DNA of 64,000 nucleotides, taken from positions 232,119 through 296,118 of the forward strand of contig CAVUUF010000012.1 of the NCBI GenBank assembly GCA_963744575.1. The letters run 5' to 3'. Origin of the DNA: Palsa-504 sp963744575 (GTDB lineage Bacteria > Actinomycetota > Actinomycetes > Streptosporangiales > Streptosporangiaceae). The position numbers were made by a program, and so were the translations under genes. The notes under the pieces are model-generated. The model was not told the DNA's origin. It saw only the letters and a program-made list of their open reading frames with translations, and did no database searches. The number at the start of each line of letters is the position of its first letter. Positions within the stretch are counted from its first letter, which is position 1. This document shows, piece by piece, positions 1 through 8,972 of the stretch.

Positions 1-1080
1 GTGCTGGCGCTGGTGCTGGCGATCATGCCGGCCAAGCGCGGGGGGCGCGTGCTGCTGAGCGTGGAGGGCACCACGGTCGCGCTGATCCTGATCGTCACCG
101 CGGTGGTGCTGGTCCGGCTGCTGGCCGGGAACGCGCCGGGCGGGCACACCTTCACCCTGAGCGTGTTCTCGCCAGCGCATGGGACCGCGTCCTCCGACTT
201 GTTCCTGGGCGTGGTGTTCGGCTTCTTGTCGTTCGCCGGGTTCGAGGCGGCGGCCACGCTGGGCGAGGAGGCCAACCGGCCAACCCGGGACATCCCGCGG
301 GCGATCCTGTTCACCGCGATCTTCGGCGGCCTGTACTTCGTGATCGTCACCGCGGTCGAGATGATGGGATTCGGCACCGACGCGGCGGGTGTCAAGGCGT
401 TCACCAGCTCGCCGTCCCTGCTCGGCGACCTCGGCTCCACCTACGTCGGCCACTGGGTCGGCGACGTGATCACGCTGGGCACGACGATCAGCGCGTTCGG
501 CTGCTGCCTGGCCTGCGTGGTCGGGGCGGCCCGGCTGCTCTACGCGCTGTCCAGGGACACGGCGGGGCCGCGCGGGCTCGGTCGGAGCAACTCGCGCTGG
601 GGCACCCCGGTCTGGGCCACCTTCGCGGTCGTCGTGACAGCGGGCGTCATCGTCATCATCCAGACCGCGGTGGCCGCCCAGCCCGCCGCCTTCAACAGCT
701 TCCTGTGGTCCGGCACCATCGGCACGCTGATCCTGCTGGTCGTGTACGTGCTGGCCACGGTGGGCTGCATCATGCTGGTGTTCGTGCGGCACAAGCTGCC
801 GGTGCCGATGTGGCAGATCATCGTGCCGATCGCGGGCCTGGTCGTGCTGGGCTACACGCTGTACCGCAACGTGTACCCGTACCCGACCGGCACGGCCGCG
901 TGGTTCCCGGTGGTGTCCGGCGCCTGGCTGGTCGCGGCCGTCATCGCGGTGATCCTCGCGCCTAGGACGGCACGCAAGCTCGGCGCGGCGCTGGCCGCCC
1001 GCGAGGGCATCGCGGCGCCGGGCGCCGAGGACGATACCCGCCGCCGGGGGCTGGCGGTGGTCCGGGACGAGGCATCCTGA
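1..1080 (+). CDS. APC-family amino acid permease, C-terminal part (5' end outside window)
   Basis: Integral membrane transporter of the amino acid-polyamine-organocation superfamily, probably taking up an amino acid or amine. The visible 359 residues hold about eight hydrophobic segments, with an FxGFE motif near residues 79-82 (SFAGFEAAATLGEE) that is typical of APC transmembrane segment 6. Family members usually have about 450-500 residues and 12 segments, and this reading begins inside the protein, so the gene continues upstream of base 1. It ends 10 bases before an amidohydrolase on the same strand, suggesting co-transcription and import of that enzyme's substrate. The substrate cannot be named. 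Confidence 0.85.
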   Translation: MLALVLAIMPAKRGGRVLLSVEGTTVALILIVTAVVLVRLLAGNAPGGHTFTLSVFSPAHGTASSDLFLGVVFGFLSFAGFEAAATLGEEANRPTRDIPRAILFTAIFGGLYFVIVTAVEMMGFGTDAAGVKAFTSSPSLLGDLGSTYVGHWVGDVITLGTTISAFGCCLACVVGAARLLYALSRDTAGPRGLGRSNSRWGTPVWATFAVVVTAGVIVIIQTAVAAQPAAFNSFLWSGTIGTLILLVVYVLATVGCIMLVFVRHKLPVPMWQIIVPIAGLVVLGYTLYRNVYPYPTGTAAWFPVVSGAWLVAAVIAVILAPRTARKLGAALAAREGIAAPGAEDDTRRRGLAVVRDEAS

Positions 1081-1090
1081 GGGAGGCGCC

Positions 1091-2233
1091 TTGGTGCCGG
1101 AACTTCTCCCCTGGGTAGCCGAACAGGCTCTGGTCGACCACCATTGCCATGGCGTGCTGTGCCGGGACGCGGACGAGGCCACGCTGGAGTCGATGCTGAC
1201 CGAGGGTGACGGCTGGCCGGGCGGTTCGGCGTTCGACTCCCAGGCCGGCCTGGCGTTCGGCCGGCTCTGCCCGCCCGTGCTCGGCCTGCCGCCGCACGCC
1301 GGGCTCGGCGACTACGTGGGCCGCCGGACCGAGCTCGGCGCCACCGAGGTGAGCAAGCGGTTCCTGCTGGCCGCCGGGGTCTCCGTGCTGTGCGTGGACA
1401 CCGGCTACACCCCGGAGCCGATCACCTCCCCGGCCGAGCTCGGCGACCTGGCGGGCGCGGCCGCGCACGAGATCGTCCGGCTCGAGCGGGTGGCCGAGGA
1501 CGTGGCCGCGGCCGGGGTGAGCGCGGCCGGGTTCGCCGACGCGGTGCGGTCCGCGCTGGCCACCCGGACCGCCTCGGCGGTCGGGGTCAAGTCGATCGCC
1601 GCCTACCGCACCGGGCTCGACCTGCGGCCCGAACGGCCGTCGGACTTCGAGGTCACCGCCGCGGCCGGGCGCTGGCTGGCGTCGAGCGCACGCCAGCCCG
1701 GCGCGCCGCGGCTGGCCGACGAGACGCTGCAGCGGTTCCTGGTCTGGTGCGGCGTGGACCTGGAGCTGCCGGTGCAGTTCCACGTCGGCTACGGGGACGG
1801 CGACGTCGACCTGCACCGCTGCAACCCGCTGCTGCTCACGCCGCTGCTGCGGGCCATCCGGCCCACCGGGGTCCCGGTGATGCTGCTGCACAACTACCCG
1901 TTCCACCGCGAGGCCGGCTACCTGGCCCAGGTGTTCCCGCACGTGTACGTCGACGCCGGGCTGGCCACGCACAACCTGGGCGCCCGCGCGCCGGCGCTGC
2001 TGGCCGAGGCGCTCGAGCTCGCGCCGTTCGGGAAGTTCCTGTACTCCTCGGACGCGTTCGGGCTGCCCGAGCTGTACTACCTGGGCGCGGCGCTGTTCCG
2101 GTCCGCCCTGTCCGAGTTCCTCCGCGCCGGTCTCGAGCACGATCTTTACCCCGAACGAGTGGCGGTCCGCCTCACCCGCATGTTCGGCGCCGACAACGCC
2201 AAACGTGCATACCGGCTGGACCGTCGGATGTAA
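1091..2233 (+). CDS. Amidohydrolase-family (Amidohydro-rel_2 type) metal-dependent hydrolase
   Basis: A 380-residue TIM-barrel hydrolase. An HxH-type metal motif (VDHHCHG) lies at residues 15-21. Further likely ligands are K near residue 162 (VGVKSIAAYR), H in QFHVGYGDGD, H in LLHNYPFH and D in YSSDAFG. This pattern resembles the amidohydrolase half of FluG-type proteins, which act in amine or glutamine-related metabolism. GTG start preceded by GGGAGG. It follows the APC permease by 10 bases, so the two may take up and break down one substrate. The family is clear; the reaction is not. Confidence 0.8.
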   Translation: MVPELLPWVAEQALVDHHCHGVLCRDADEATLESMLTEGDGWPGGSAFDSQAGLAFGRLCPPVLGLPPHAGLGDYVGRRTELGATEVSKRFLLAAGVSVLCVDTGYTPEPITSPAELGDLAGAAAHEIVRLERVAEDVAAAGVSAAGFADAVRSALATRTASAVGVKSIAAYRTGLDLRPERPSDFEVTAAAGRWLASSARQPGAPRLADETLQRFLVWCGVDLELPVQFHVGYGDGDVDLHRCNPLLLTPLLRAIRPTGVPVMLLHNYPFHREAGYLAQVFPHVYVDAGLATHNLGARAPALLAEALELAPFGKFLYSSDAFGLPELYYLGAALFRSALSEFLRAGLEHDLYPERVAVRLTRMFGADNAKRAYRLDRRM

Positions 2234-2240
2234 TAGATAC

Positions 2241-2888
2241 GTGAAGCTGCTTTCGGTCAACGTCGGCCAGCCGCGTCTGAACCCGTGGAAAACGATCAAG
2301 CTGACCGGCATCGACAAGCGGCCCGTCGAAGGTCCCGTCATGGTCACGCCGCCGCGGGCCAGGGGACTCGGCATGGTCGGGCTGGCCGACGACCGGGTCT
2401 ACGACGTGCGCAACCACGGCGGGCCCGACCAGGCGGTCTACGCCTACGCCCGGGAAGACCTCGACTTCTGGGCGGCCGAACTCGGCCGCCCGCTGCCCGA
2501 CGGGGTGTTCGGCGAGAACCTGACAACCGAGGGCGCCGACGTCAACGGCGCCCTGATCGGCGAGCGCTGGCGGATCGGGCCGGACGTGGTCCTGGAGGCG
2601 TCCCGCCCGCGGATCCCGTGCGGCACGTTCCAGGGCTGGCTGGCCGAGCGGGGCTGGATCAGGCGGTTCACGCTGGCCGTCCGGCCGGGGTCGTACTTCC
2701 GGGTGATCGAGCCGGGCGAGATCCGGGCCGGCGACCGGATCGAGATCGTGCACCGGCCGGAGCACGACGTCACCGTGGGCCTGTCGTTCCGGGCGCTGAC
2801 CGTCGAGCCCGAGTTGTTGCCGCGGCTGCTCGCCGCCGACGCGCTCCCGCGGGATTTGCGGGAACTGGCCCGCCGCCGCACCGCCTAG
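2241..2888 (+). CDS. MOSC-domain protein (YiiM-like)
   Basis: MOSC domains bind sulfur or molybdenum cofactor and occur in Moco sulfurase and YiiM-type reductases that detoxify N-hydroxylated compounds. The 215-residue protein starts from GTG (KLLSVNVGQPR). It contains the conserved stretch NHGGPDQAVYAY, GVFGENLTTEG and the likely catalytic cysteine in RIPCGTFQGWL. A longer in-frame reading from 2205 would overlap the upstream gene, so the GTG is preferred. It begins 7 bases after the amidohydrolase stop and probably shares its transcript. Its end overlaps the 3' end of miaA, which is convergent. Confidence 0.8.
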   Translation: MKLLSVNVGQPRLNPWKTIKLTGIDKRPVEGPVMVTPPRARGLGMVGLADDRVYDVRNHGGPDQAVYAYAREDLDFWAAELGRPLPDGVFGENLTTEGADVNGALIGERWRIGPDVVLEASRPRIPCGTFQGWLAERGWIRRFTLAVRPGSYFRVIEPGEIRAGDRIEIVHRPEHDVTVGLSFRALTVEPELLPRLLAADALPRDLRELARRRTA

Positions 2889-3787
2889 GCGGGGATCATC
2901 GCGCGGGCGTCGGCGAGGAGGGTCTCGCTGGCGGCGTCGAGCCAGCGGACCCGGGGGTCGCGGCGGAACCAGGATTCCTGGCGCCGCGCGAACCGCCTGG
3001 TGGCCCTGATCGTCTCCAGCCGGGCCTCGTCCAGGGTGCACTCGCCGTCCAGGTGGCGGAGCAGCTGCTGGTAGCCCAGCGCGCGGCTGGCGGTCTTGCC
3101 GTCGCGCAGGCCCTGGGCGACCAGGGCTCGCACCTCGGCCTCCAGGCCCGCCAGCCACATCCGGTCGACCCGGGCGGCGATCCGCTGGTCGAGTTCGGGC
3201 CGGGGCAGCGCCAGGCCGACCTGGACGGCGGGGCCGTTCTGCTGGTAGGCCGGCATGGTGGCGGTGAACGGGCGGCCCGATATCTCGATCACCTCCAGGG
3301 CGCGGACGATCCGACGCCCGTTGCCGGGCAGGATCGCGGCGGCCGCGGCCGGGTCGAGCCGGGCCAGCCTGGCGTGCAGGGCGGCCGGGCCCAGCCGGGC
3401 GAGTTCGTCTTCCAGCCGGGCGCGGGTGGCCGCGTCGGTGCCGGGGAAATCCAGGTCGTCGAGGGCGGCCCGGACGTACAGGCCGGAGCCGCCGGCCAGG
3501 ACGGGCACCCGGCCGCGGGCGGTGATCTCGTCGATCGCTGCCCGGGCGAGCTTGGCGTAGTAGGCCACGTTCGCGGTCTGCGTCACCGGCCAGATGTCGA
3601 GCAGGTGGTGCGGGACGCCCTGCCAGGCGGCTTCGGGCTCCTTGGCGGTGCCGATGTCCATGCCCAGGTAGAGCTGCATCGAGTCGGCGTTCACGACCTC
3701 GCCGCCCAGGACGCGGGCCAGCTCGACGGCCAGTCGGGACTTCCCGGTGGCGGTCGCGCCCACCACGGCGATGACGTGCGTGTCCAT
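2885..3787 (-). CDS. miaA: tRNA dimethylallyltransferase MiaA
   Basis: Adds a dimethylallyl group to A37 of tRNAs that read codons starting with U; MiaB (also in this window) then methylthiolates that base. The 300-residue protein starts at MDTHVIAVVGATATGKS, a P-loop at its very N-terminus. It carries the family motifs NADSMQLYLGMDIGTAK, PHHLLD and GGSGLYVRA. An in-frame extension to 3868 gives residues unlike any MiaA, so the internal ATG is chosen. Length is normal. It converges on the MOSC gene with a 4-base overlap. Confidence 0.97.
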   Translation of the reverse strand: MDTHVIAVVGATATGKSRLAVELARVLGGEVVNADSMQLYLGMDIGTAKEPEAAWQGVPHHLLDIWPVTQTANVAYYAKLARAAIDEITARGRVPVLAGGSGLYVRAALDDLDFPGTDAATRARLEDELARLGPAALHARLARLDPAAAAAILPGNGRRIVRALEVIEISGRPFTATMPAYQQNGPAVQVGLALPRPELDQRIAARVDRMWLAGLEAEVRALVAQGLRDGKTASRALGYQQLLRHLDGECTLDEARLETIRATRRFARRQESWFRRDPRVRWLDAASETLLADARAMIPA

Positions 3788-3894
3788 GCCCCCTAGTGTG
3801 CCGTCACCGGCGCGGCTGGCGGCCCCGGTCACGCACCGAGGTTCGCCCGACGGTGCGGAATGGCTCACATCGGCCGCGTAGGCCTCGTCTGTAT

Positions 3895-4569
3895 CTAGCG
3901 GGGCTCGCGGCGGCCGGGGGTGACCAGGCCGCTTTCGTAGGCGATGACGACGAGCTGAGCGCGGTCGCGGGCGTCCAGCTTGGTCATGATGCGGCTGACG
4001 TGAGTCTTGGCGGTCAGCGGGCTGAGGAACAGGCGGGCGGCGATCTCATCGTTGGACAGGCCCTCGGCGACCAGCCCTAGCACCTCACGCTCCCGTTCGG
4101 TCAGCCCGGCCAGGGCGCGGTCGCTGGGCGGCGGCCGCTCGGGACGGGTGGCCAGGTCGGTAATGAGGCGCCGGGTCACGCTCGGCGACAGCAGCGCATC
4201 ACCTCGGGCCACCACCCGCACCGCCTGGAGGAGGTCGGCCGGCTCGGTGTCCTTGACCAGGAAGCCGCTGGCCCCCGCGCGGATGGCCTGGTAGACGTAC
4301 TCGTCGGATTCGAAGGTAGTCAAGATGATCACCTTGACGCCGGCCAGGTCCTCGTCGGCGGAGATGCGCCGGGTGGCTTCAAGCCCGTCGACCCCGGGCA
4401 TCCGGATGTCCATCAGTACCACATCGGCCCGCGCACTGCGGGCCAGGCCGACCGCCTGGGCCCCATCGGTCGCCTCACCCACTACCTGGAGGTCGTCGGC
4501 GGCGTCGATGAGCACGTGGAACCCGGCGCGGATCAGCGCCTGGTCGTCGGCTAGGAGGACCCGGATCAC
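3895..4569 (-). CDS. NarL/LuxR-family response regulator
   Basis: A 224-residue DNA-binding response regulator. The receiver domain (about 1-120) has acidic residues D8-D9, the phospho-acceptor D54 in VLMDIRMPG, T in the ILTTFE segment and K in LVKDTEP. The C-terminal LuxR helix-turn-helix begins at GLTEREREVLGLVAEG and runs to about residue 210. The first codon overlaps the last codon of the upstream sensor kinase (ATGA), so the pair is translationally coupled. The divergent MMPL transporter at 6174 is the likely target, as this arrangement is common in actinobacteria. Confidence 0.94.
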   Translation of the reverse strand: MIRVLLADDQALIRAGFHVLIDAADDLQVVGEATDGAQAVGLARSARADVVLMDIRMPGVDGLEATRRISADEDLAGVKVIILTTFESDEYVYQAIRAGASGFLVKDTEPADLLQAVRVVARGDALLSPSVTRRLITDLATRPERPPPSDRALAGLTEREREVLGLVAEGLSNDEIAARLFLSPLTAKTHVSRIMTKLDARDRAQLVVIAYESGLVTPGRREPR

Positions 4570-5957
4570 GGCCGCGCCCCTTCTCGGGCGGTCGCGGCCG
4601 GACCGGGCGCGGCGACAGGCGCGGGAGCGGGGCTGGGACCGGGCGCGGGAGCGGGGCTGGAACCGGGATCGGGAGCGGGGCTGGGACCGGGCGCGGGAGC
4701 GGGGCTGGGACCGGGATCGGGTACTGAAAAGGGGCCGGGCGGCTGGTTGGCGAGCCGGCCGTTGAGGGGTAGCCGGGCCGTGACCCGGAAGCCGCCGCTG
4801 GATCCGGGGCCGGCCTCGACGGTGCCGCCGACGGCGGCGGCGCGCTCGCGCATGCCGGGCAGGCCGTGGCCCCCGCCCTGGCCCTCCGCTCCGGCCGGGG
4901 CCGCTCCCGCCGGGCCGACGGGCTGGCCGCGGCCGGTGTCGGTCACGTCGATCCGCAATTCATCCGGGTGGTAGCCGAGCCAGACCGCGGCGGTGGCCGG
5001 GCCGGCGTGCCGGATGACGTTGGTCAGCGACTCCTGGACGATGCGGTAGGCGGCCAGGTCCACCGTGGCCGGGAGCGGGACCGGGTCCCCGGTCACGGTG
5101 AGCGTGGTCTCCAGCCCGGCCCGGCGGGCCCCGTCGATGAGCGCCTCGAGCTGGGCCGTGCCCGGAGCCGGCTGGGTGGGGTCGGCGTCGTCCGCCTGGC
5201 GCAGCACGTTCAGGATGGCACGCAGCTCCCTGAGCCCCTGCTTGCTCGCGGTCTTGATCGCCTGCAGCGATTCGGCCACGACCTCCGGCTGGGTGGACAG
5301 CACGTGGGCGGCCACCCCGGCCTGCACGTTGATGGTGGCCATGGTGTGCGCCACCACGTCGTGCAGTTCGCGCGCGATGCGCAGGCGTTCCTCGTCGAGG
5401 CGGCGGCGCGCGTCCTGTTCGGCCCGTTCGCGGATGGACGCCACGTACGCGCGCCGGTTCGCCACCGCGATCCCGGCGACCACCACCACCGCGATCATGA
5501 AGGGGAGAATGTCCACGCCGCCGCCGAACCGCCCGAGCGGGTTGACCGCGATGCTGGCCAGGCCGAGCACGGCCAGGGTGCCCAGTCCGTAGGCCAGCGC
5601 CCGGCGGACGCCGGACTCGGCGGCCACCGTGTACAGGGCGATCATCGGGGCCACAAGCACCGCGCCGTTCACGTAGCCGAGCAGGGTGTAGATCGTCGCG
5701 GCCGCGACACAGACGGCGAGCACCGGGACCGGCCATCGGTGCCGCCAGCCGAGCGCCAGGCAGGCGACGGCGACGAGAATGAGCGCAGGTGTGGGGGTGT
5801 GCGGCAGGTGCTCGCCGTGGGTGAAGTAGGCGGTCGTGCTGGGATGGGCCTCGCCGTACGCGCCGTAGAGCAGCACGGCGGCCACTCCAAGCGCGATGAC
5901 CTTGTCCCGGGCGGCTGGGTCGCGCCACCACCGCCGGAGGACCCCGGCATGTTCCAT
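4566..5957 (-). CDS. Sensor histidine kinase (HisKA_3/NarX-type) with Pro/Ala repeat tail
   Basis: A 463-residue membrane sensor kinase. About five hydrophobic segments lie in residues 20-165. A short linker follows, then the dimerisation/phospho-acceptor helix with H199 in RELHDVVAH, and an HATPase domain with an N-box near ESLTNVIRHAG and the glycine motif GHGLPGMRERA. The last 60 or so residues are low-complexity repeats of an eight-residue unit (PSPAPAPG/PSPAPDPG). They lie after the catalytic domain, so they are not needed for ATP binding. Partner of the overlapping response regulator. Confidence 0.93.
   Translation of the reverse strand: MEHAGVLRRWWRDPAARDKVIALGVAAVLLYGAYGEAHPSTTAYFTHGEHLPHTPTPALILVAVACLALGWRHRWPVPVLAVCVAAATIYTLLGYVNGAVLVAPMIALYTVAAESGVRRALAYGLGTLAVLGLASIAVNPLGRFGGGVDILPFMIAVVVVAGIAVANRRAYVASIRERAEQDARRRLDEERLRIARELHDVVAHTMATINVQAGVAAHVLSTQPEVVAESLQAIKTASKQGLRELRAILNVLRQADDADPTQPAPGTAQLEALIDGARRAGLETTLTVTGDPVPLPATVDLAAYRIVQESLTNVIRHAGPATAAVWLGYHPDELRIDVTDTGRGQPVGPAGAAPAGAEGQGGGHGLPGMRERAAAVGGTVEAGPGSSGGFRVTARLPLNGRLANQPPGPFSVPDPGPSPAPAPGPSPAPDPGSSPAPAPGPSPAPAPVAAPGPAATAREGARP
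4610..4726. repeat. 24-bp-unit minisatellite inside the kinase gene
   Basis: About four to five imperfect copies of a 24-base unit with core GGGAGCGGGGCTGGGACCGG. Because 24 is a multiple of three, copy-number change would lengthen or shorten the kinase tail by eight residues without shifting the frame. Confidence 0.85.
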
Positions 5958-6173
5958 GCAGCAAGCGTAAGCACCCGGCGCACCCGAGTCGCCCTCCCCC
6001 GGTTGATCGTCTGGCTACTCCCCAGGGAGTACGCGGGGCGCGGTTAATCCCGCCGCGGTACGGCCAAGTGCCATCCGTCGCGGGACGACCGGCCGGGGGT
6101 GCGGGCGGCACTCTTGAGCTGCAGCTGGCGGAACGGCCGCCGGCACCCTCGACTCCCTGACTCGGAGGTCACG

Positions 6174-8387
6174 ATGACCGCGCTCACCCGCTTCGTCCTC
6201 CGCCACAAGGCGCTCGTGGCCCTGTTCTGGGTCGCCGTGGCGGCCGTCGGCGTCATGACGATCAGTGGCACCACCCATCGCATGACGAACAACTTCTCCA
6301 TGCCGGGCCAGGCGTTCAAGGTCGACAACCAGATCGCCCGGCAGTACGGCAACGGCGGCTCCCAGGCCCCGTACCTACCGGTGATCACCGTGTCGGCCGG
6401 GCAGAAGGTCACCGACCCCGAGGTGGCGGCCGCCACCGGGCGGGCGTTCGCCGCCCTGGCCCGGGCGATTCCCCACGTGCGGATCGCGGACTACGCGACC
6501 ACGCACGACCCGGCGTTCGTCACCCGCGACGGCCGGTCCACCTTCGCGCTGGTGTACACCGCCCCGGCGACCGGCTTCGGCGGTCCCAGCCTCGGCCCGG
6601 TGATCGACCGTACCGTGACCGCGGCTGTTCCCGCTAACTGGGATGTCGGGGTCACCGGCTCGGACCTGCTGGCCAACGGCAGCCCGAACTCCGGCAAGGG
6701 CACCGGGATCATGACCGAGGCGATGATCGGGGCGGTCGGCGCGCTGGTCATCCTGGCGCTGGTGTTCGCTAGCTTCCTGGCCCTGCTGCCGCTGGTCATC
6801 GGCGGCGTCTCGGTGCTGGCCACCTTCTTGGTCGTCGGCGGCCTCACCGAGGTGACTGGGGTCAGCCAGATCGTCGAGTTCCTGATCGCGCTGATCGGGC
6901 TGGGCGTGGCCATCGACTACTCGCTGCTGGTGGTCAGCCGCTGGCGCGAGGAGCGGGCGGCGGGCCGGGACAACCTGGCCGCCGTGACCGAGGCGATGAA
7001 CCACGCGGGCCGGGCCGTGGTGTTCTCCGGCCTCACCGTGGCCATCGGGCTGCTGTCGATGATCGTGCTGCCGGTGCCCATGCTGCGCAGCGTCGGCTAC
7101 GGCGGCGTGCTGGTGCCGCTGGTGTCGGTGGTCGTCTCCATCACCCTGCTCCCGGTCATCCTGGCCACCGTCGGCCCGCGCCTGGACTGGCCGCGGCTGC
7201 GGACCGAGCGCCGTGCCAGCCGGGTGTTCTCGGCCTGGGCGCGGGGCGTCTACGCCCACCGCTGGCTGGCCGCGCTGGCCGGGCTGGGCATCCTGGCGGC
7301 ACTGATGCTGCCCGCGCTGTCCCTGCACCTGGGCGAGCCTGGCAGCTCCGCGCAGGCCACCGGCGGGCCCGCGCACAGCGCGCTGGTCACGCTGACCGAC
7401 GGCGGCGTCCCGTCCGGTGTACTCACCCCGGCCGAGGTCCTGACCTCCGCCGCCCCCGGGGCTACGGGCGCCATCGCAGCGCAGGCCGCGCGGGTGGCGG
7501 GCGTGTACGCCGTGGTGGCGCCGGCCACGCCGGACTACCAGCGAGGCGGCACGGCGATCCTCACCGTGATCCCCTCGGCCGAGAGCAGCGTGCCCGCGGG
7601 CCAGACGACCGTCAGCGGGCTCGAGCACGCGCTGCTCGGACGCCCGCACGTGATCGGCGTCGGCGGCGACGGCGCGTCGCTGATCGACTTCGACCACGCG
7701 GTCTACGGCGACTTCCCGCTCATGCTGGCCCTCATCGGCGTGGCCACCTTCTTGCTGCTGACCCGGGCCTTCCGGTCGGTGCTGCTGGCGGCCAAGGCCG
7801 TGGTGTTCAACCTGATCTCGCTGGCCGCCGCCTACGGCGTGCTGACCTGGGTCTGGCAGGACGGGCACGGCTCGCACGCGCTGTGGGGCGTCCCGGCCAC
7901 CGGCGCGATCACGATGTGGGTGCCGCTGATGGTCTTCGCCTTCCTGTTCGGGCTGTCGATGGACTACGAGGTGTTCATCCTGACCCGGATCCGGGAGGCC
8001 TACGACACCAGCGGGGACGCCAGGCACGCGGTCACCGAGGGCCTGGGCCGGACCGGACGCCTGGTCACCAGCGCGGCCGCGATCTTGATGCTGAGCTTCC
8101 TGTCCATGTCCACCGGTCCGCAGACCGACCTGAAGATCCTGGCCACCGGGCTGGGCGCGGGCATCCTCATCGACGCGGTGGTGGTCCGCTGCCTGCTCGT
8201 CCCGGCGCTGGTCGCCCTGTTCGGCCGGGCCAACTGGTGGCTGCCGTCCTCGCTGGCGCGGCTGCTGCGGATCCCGGCGCCGCCCGGGCTGACGGCGACG
8301 GCCGGTCCGGCGGCGCCGGCTGCGAGCGGGATCGCCGGCTCGGAGGGCTCGCGCGAAGGCGGCCTCGCGGTGACCGGGGCGCGGTAA
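6174..8387 (+). CDS. MMPL-family (RND-type) membrane transporter
   Basis: A 737-residue exporter with the two-repeat MMPL architecture. Each half has one N-terminal helix, an extracytoplasmic loop, then five helices. The first repeat contains GLGVAIDYSLLVVSRWREE, the proton-relay motif of the family; the second contains FGLSMDYEVFILTRIREAY. These proteins export lipids or drugs in actinobacteria. The ATG at 6174 is chosen because GGAGG lies 5 bases upstream and the protein then begins MTALTRFVLRHK. Divergent from the two-component system. A strong hairpin follows the stop. Substrate unknown. Confidence 0.93.
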   Translation: MTALTRFVLRHKALVALFWVAVAAVGVMTISGTTHRMTNNFSMPGQAFKVDNQIARQYGNGGSQAPYLPVITVSAGQKVTDPEVAAATGRAFAALARAIPHVRIADYATTHDPAFVTRDGRSTFALVYTAPATGFGGPSLGPVIDRTVTAAVPANWDVGVTGSDLLANGSPNSGKGTGIMTEAMIGAVGALVILALVFASFLALLPLVIGGVSVLATFLVVGGLTEVTGVSQIVEFLIALIGLGVAIDYSLLVVSRWREERAAGRDNLAAVTEAMNHAGRAVVFSGLTVAIGLLSMIVLPVPMLRSVGYGGVLVPLVSVVVSITLLPVILATVGPRLDWPRLRTERRASRVFSAWARGVYAHRWLAALAGLGILAALMLPALSLHLGEPGSSAQATGGPAHSALVTLTDGGVPSGVLTPAEVLTSAAPGATGAIAAQAARVAGVYAVVAPATPDYQRGGTAILTVIPSAESSVPAGQTTVSGLEHALLGRPHVIGVGGDGASLIDFDHAVYGDFPLMLALIGVATFLLLTRAFRSVLLAAKAVVFNLISLAAAYGVLTWVWQDGHGSHALWGVPATGAITMWVPLMVFAFLFGLSMDYEVFILTRIREAYDTSGDARHAVTEGLGRTGRLVTSAAAILMLSFLSMSTGPQTDLKILATGLGAGILIDAVVVRCLLVPALVALFGRANWWLPSSLARLLRIPAPPGLTATAGPAAPAASGIAGSEGSREGGLAVTGAR

Positions 8388-8450
8388 CGGCCCCCGGCAA
8401 CGGCCGGGCGCGGTAGGCGACGCCGGGGCGCGGTAGCAGCGCAGGCGCCG

Positions 8451-8482
8451 GCCGGGCCAGGCGGGTGACCGCCTGGCCCGGC
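8451..8482. terminator. Bidirectional hairpin terminator
   Basis: A perfect 14-bp GC-rich stem (GCCGGGCCAGGCGG with its complement) closed by a GTGA loop. It lies between the convergent MMPL gene and the tyrosinase-associated gene, so it can stop transcription from both sides. There is no clear U-tract, as is usual in high-GC actinobacteria. Confidence 0.75.
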
Positions 8483-8522
8483 TCCAGGCTGTCCGGGATC
8501 TGCGGGATATGGTGCCTGGCCG

Positions 8523-8969
8523 TCAGGCGTAGGTGACCAGGGAAACCCGCTGGAACGGCAGCGGCATATCCGCGGCGGCTGCGCCCGGCAGCACGGGGAC
8601 GACGCTGATGACCAGCCCGTCCTCGCGCTGCGCGGCCTGGCGCACGGCGGCGGTGACCTCGATCCACATCTTCGCCGGGGTGAGCTGATGAGGAGGCCGC
8701 AGGTCGAAGGGGCGCCGGCCGGCCGGGACCTCGCAGTGCCCCTCATCACCGAAACAGCCCCCGTGGCCGAACACGTAGACCGATCCCGCGTAGCCGTTCT
8801 CGGCGGAAAGGCTGGTGTCCGCGGTGGCGTCCGGGTTGTTAAAGAAGACCCGCAGCGCGTACGAGTGGCCGGAATGATCGACGCCGTCGAAGACCAGGTC
8901 AGCCCGGCGGTAGGCGGCGCCGACATCGGCGGGTGTCAGGCCGGTGGATTTCGAGATGAATGGTCGCAT
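8523..8969 (-). CDS. Stand-alone tyrosinase C-terminal (jelly-roll-like) domain protein
   Basis: A 148-residue protein that resembles the domain following the copper centre in plant-like polyphenol oxidases and some bacterial type-3 copper proteins. Features include an extended beta-rich pattern (LVFDGVDHSGHSYALRVFFN), a glycine/histidine turn (YVFGHGGCFGDEGHC) and a final strand rich in V and L. It starts 3 bases after the tyrosinase stop on the same strand, so it is almost certainly co-expressed and may bind or cap the enzyme. The identification rests on pattern and context, not on an active-site motif. Confidence 0.65.
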   Translation of the reverse strand: MRPFISKSTGLTPADVGAAYRRADLVFDGVDHSGHSYALRVFFNNPDATADTSLSAENGYAGSVYVFGHGGCFGDEGHCEVPAGRRPFDLRPPHQLTPAKMWIEVTAAVRQAAQREDGLVISVVPVLPGAAAADMPLPFQRVSLVTYA

Positions 8970-8972
8970 GGC

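Noticed and set aside
962..2374. A 470-residue minus-strand frame over the amidohydrolase gene
   Set aside because: Composition is typical of a shadow frame, and the plus-strand gene has metal-binding motifs and a ribosome site.
2285..3796. A 503-residue plus-strand frame spanning MOSC and miaA
   Set aside because: It crosses two convergent genes and has no recognisable motif.
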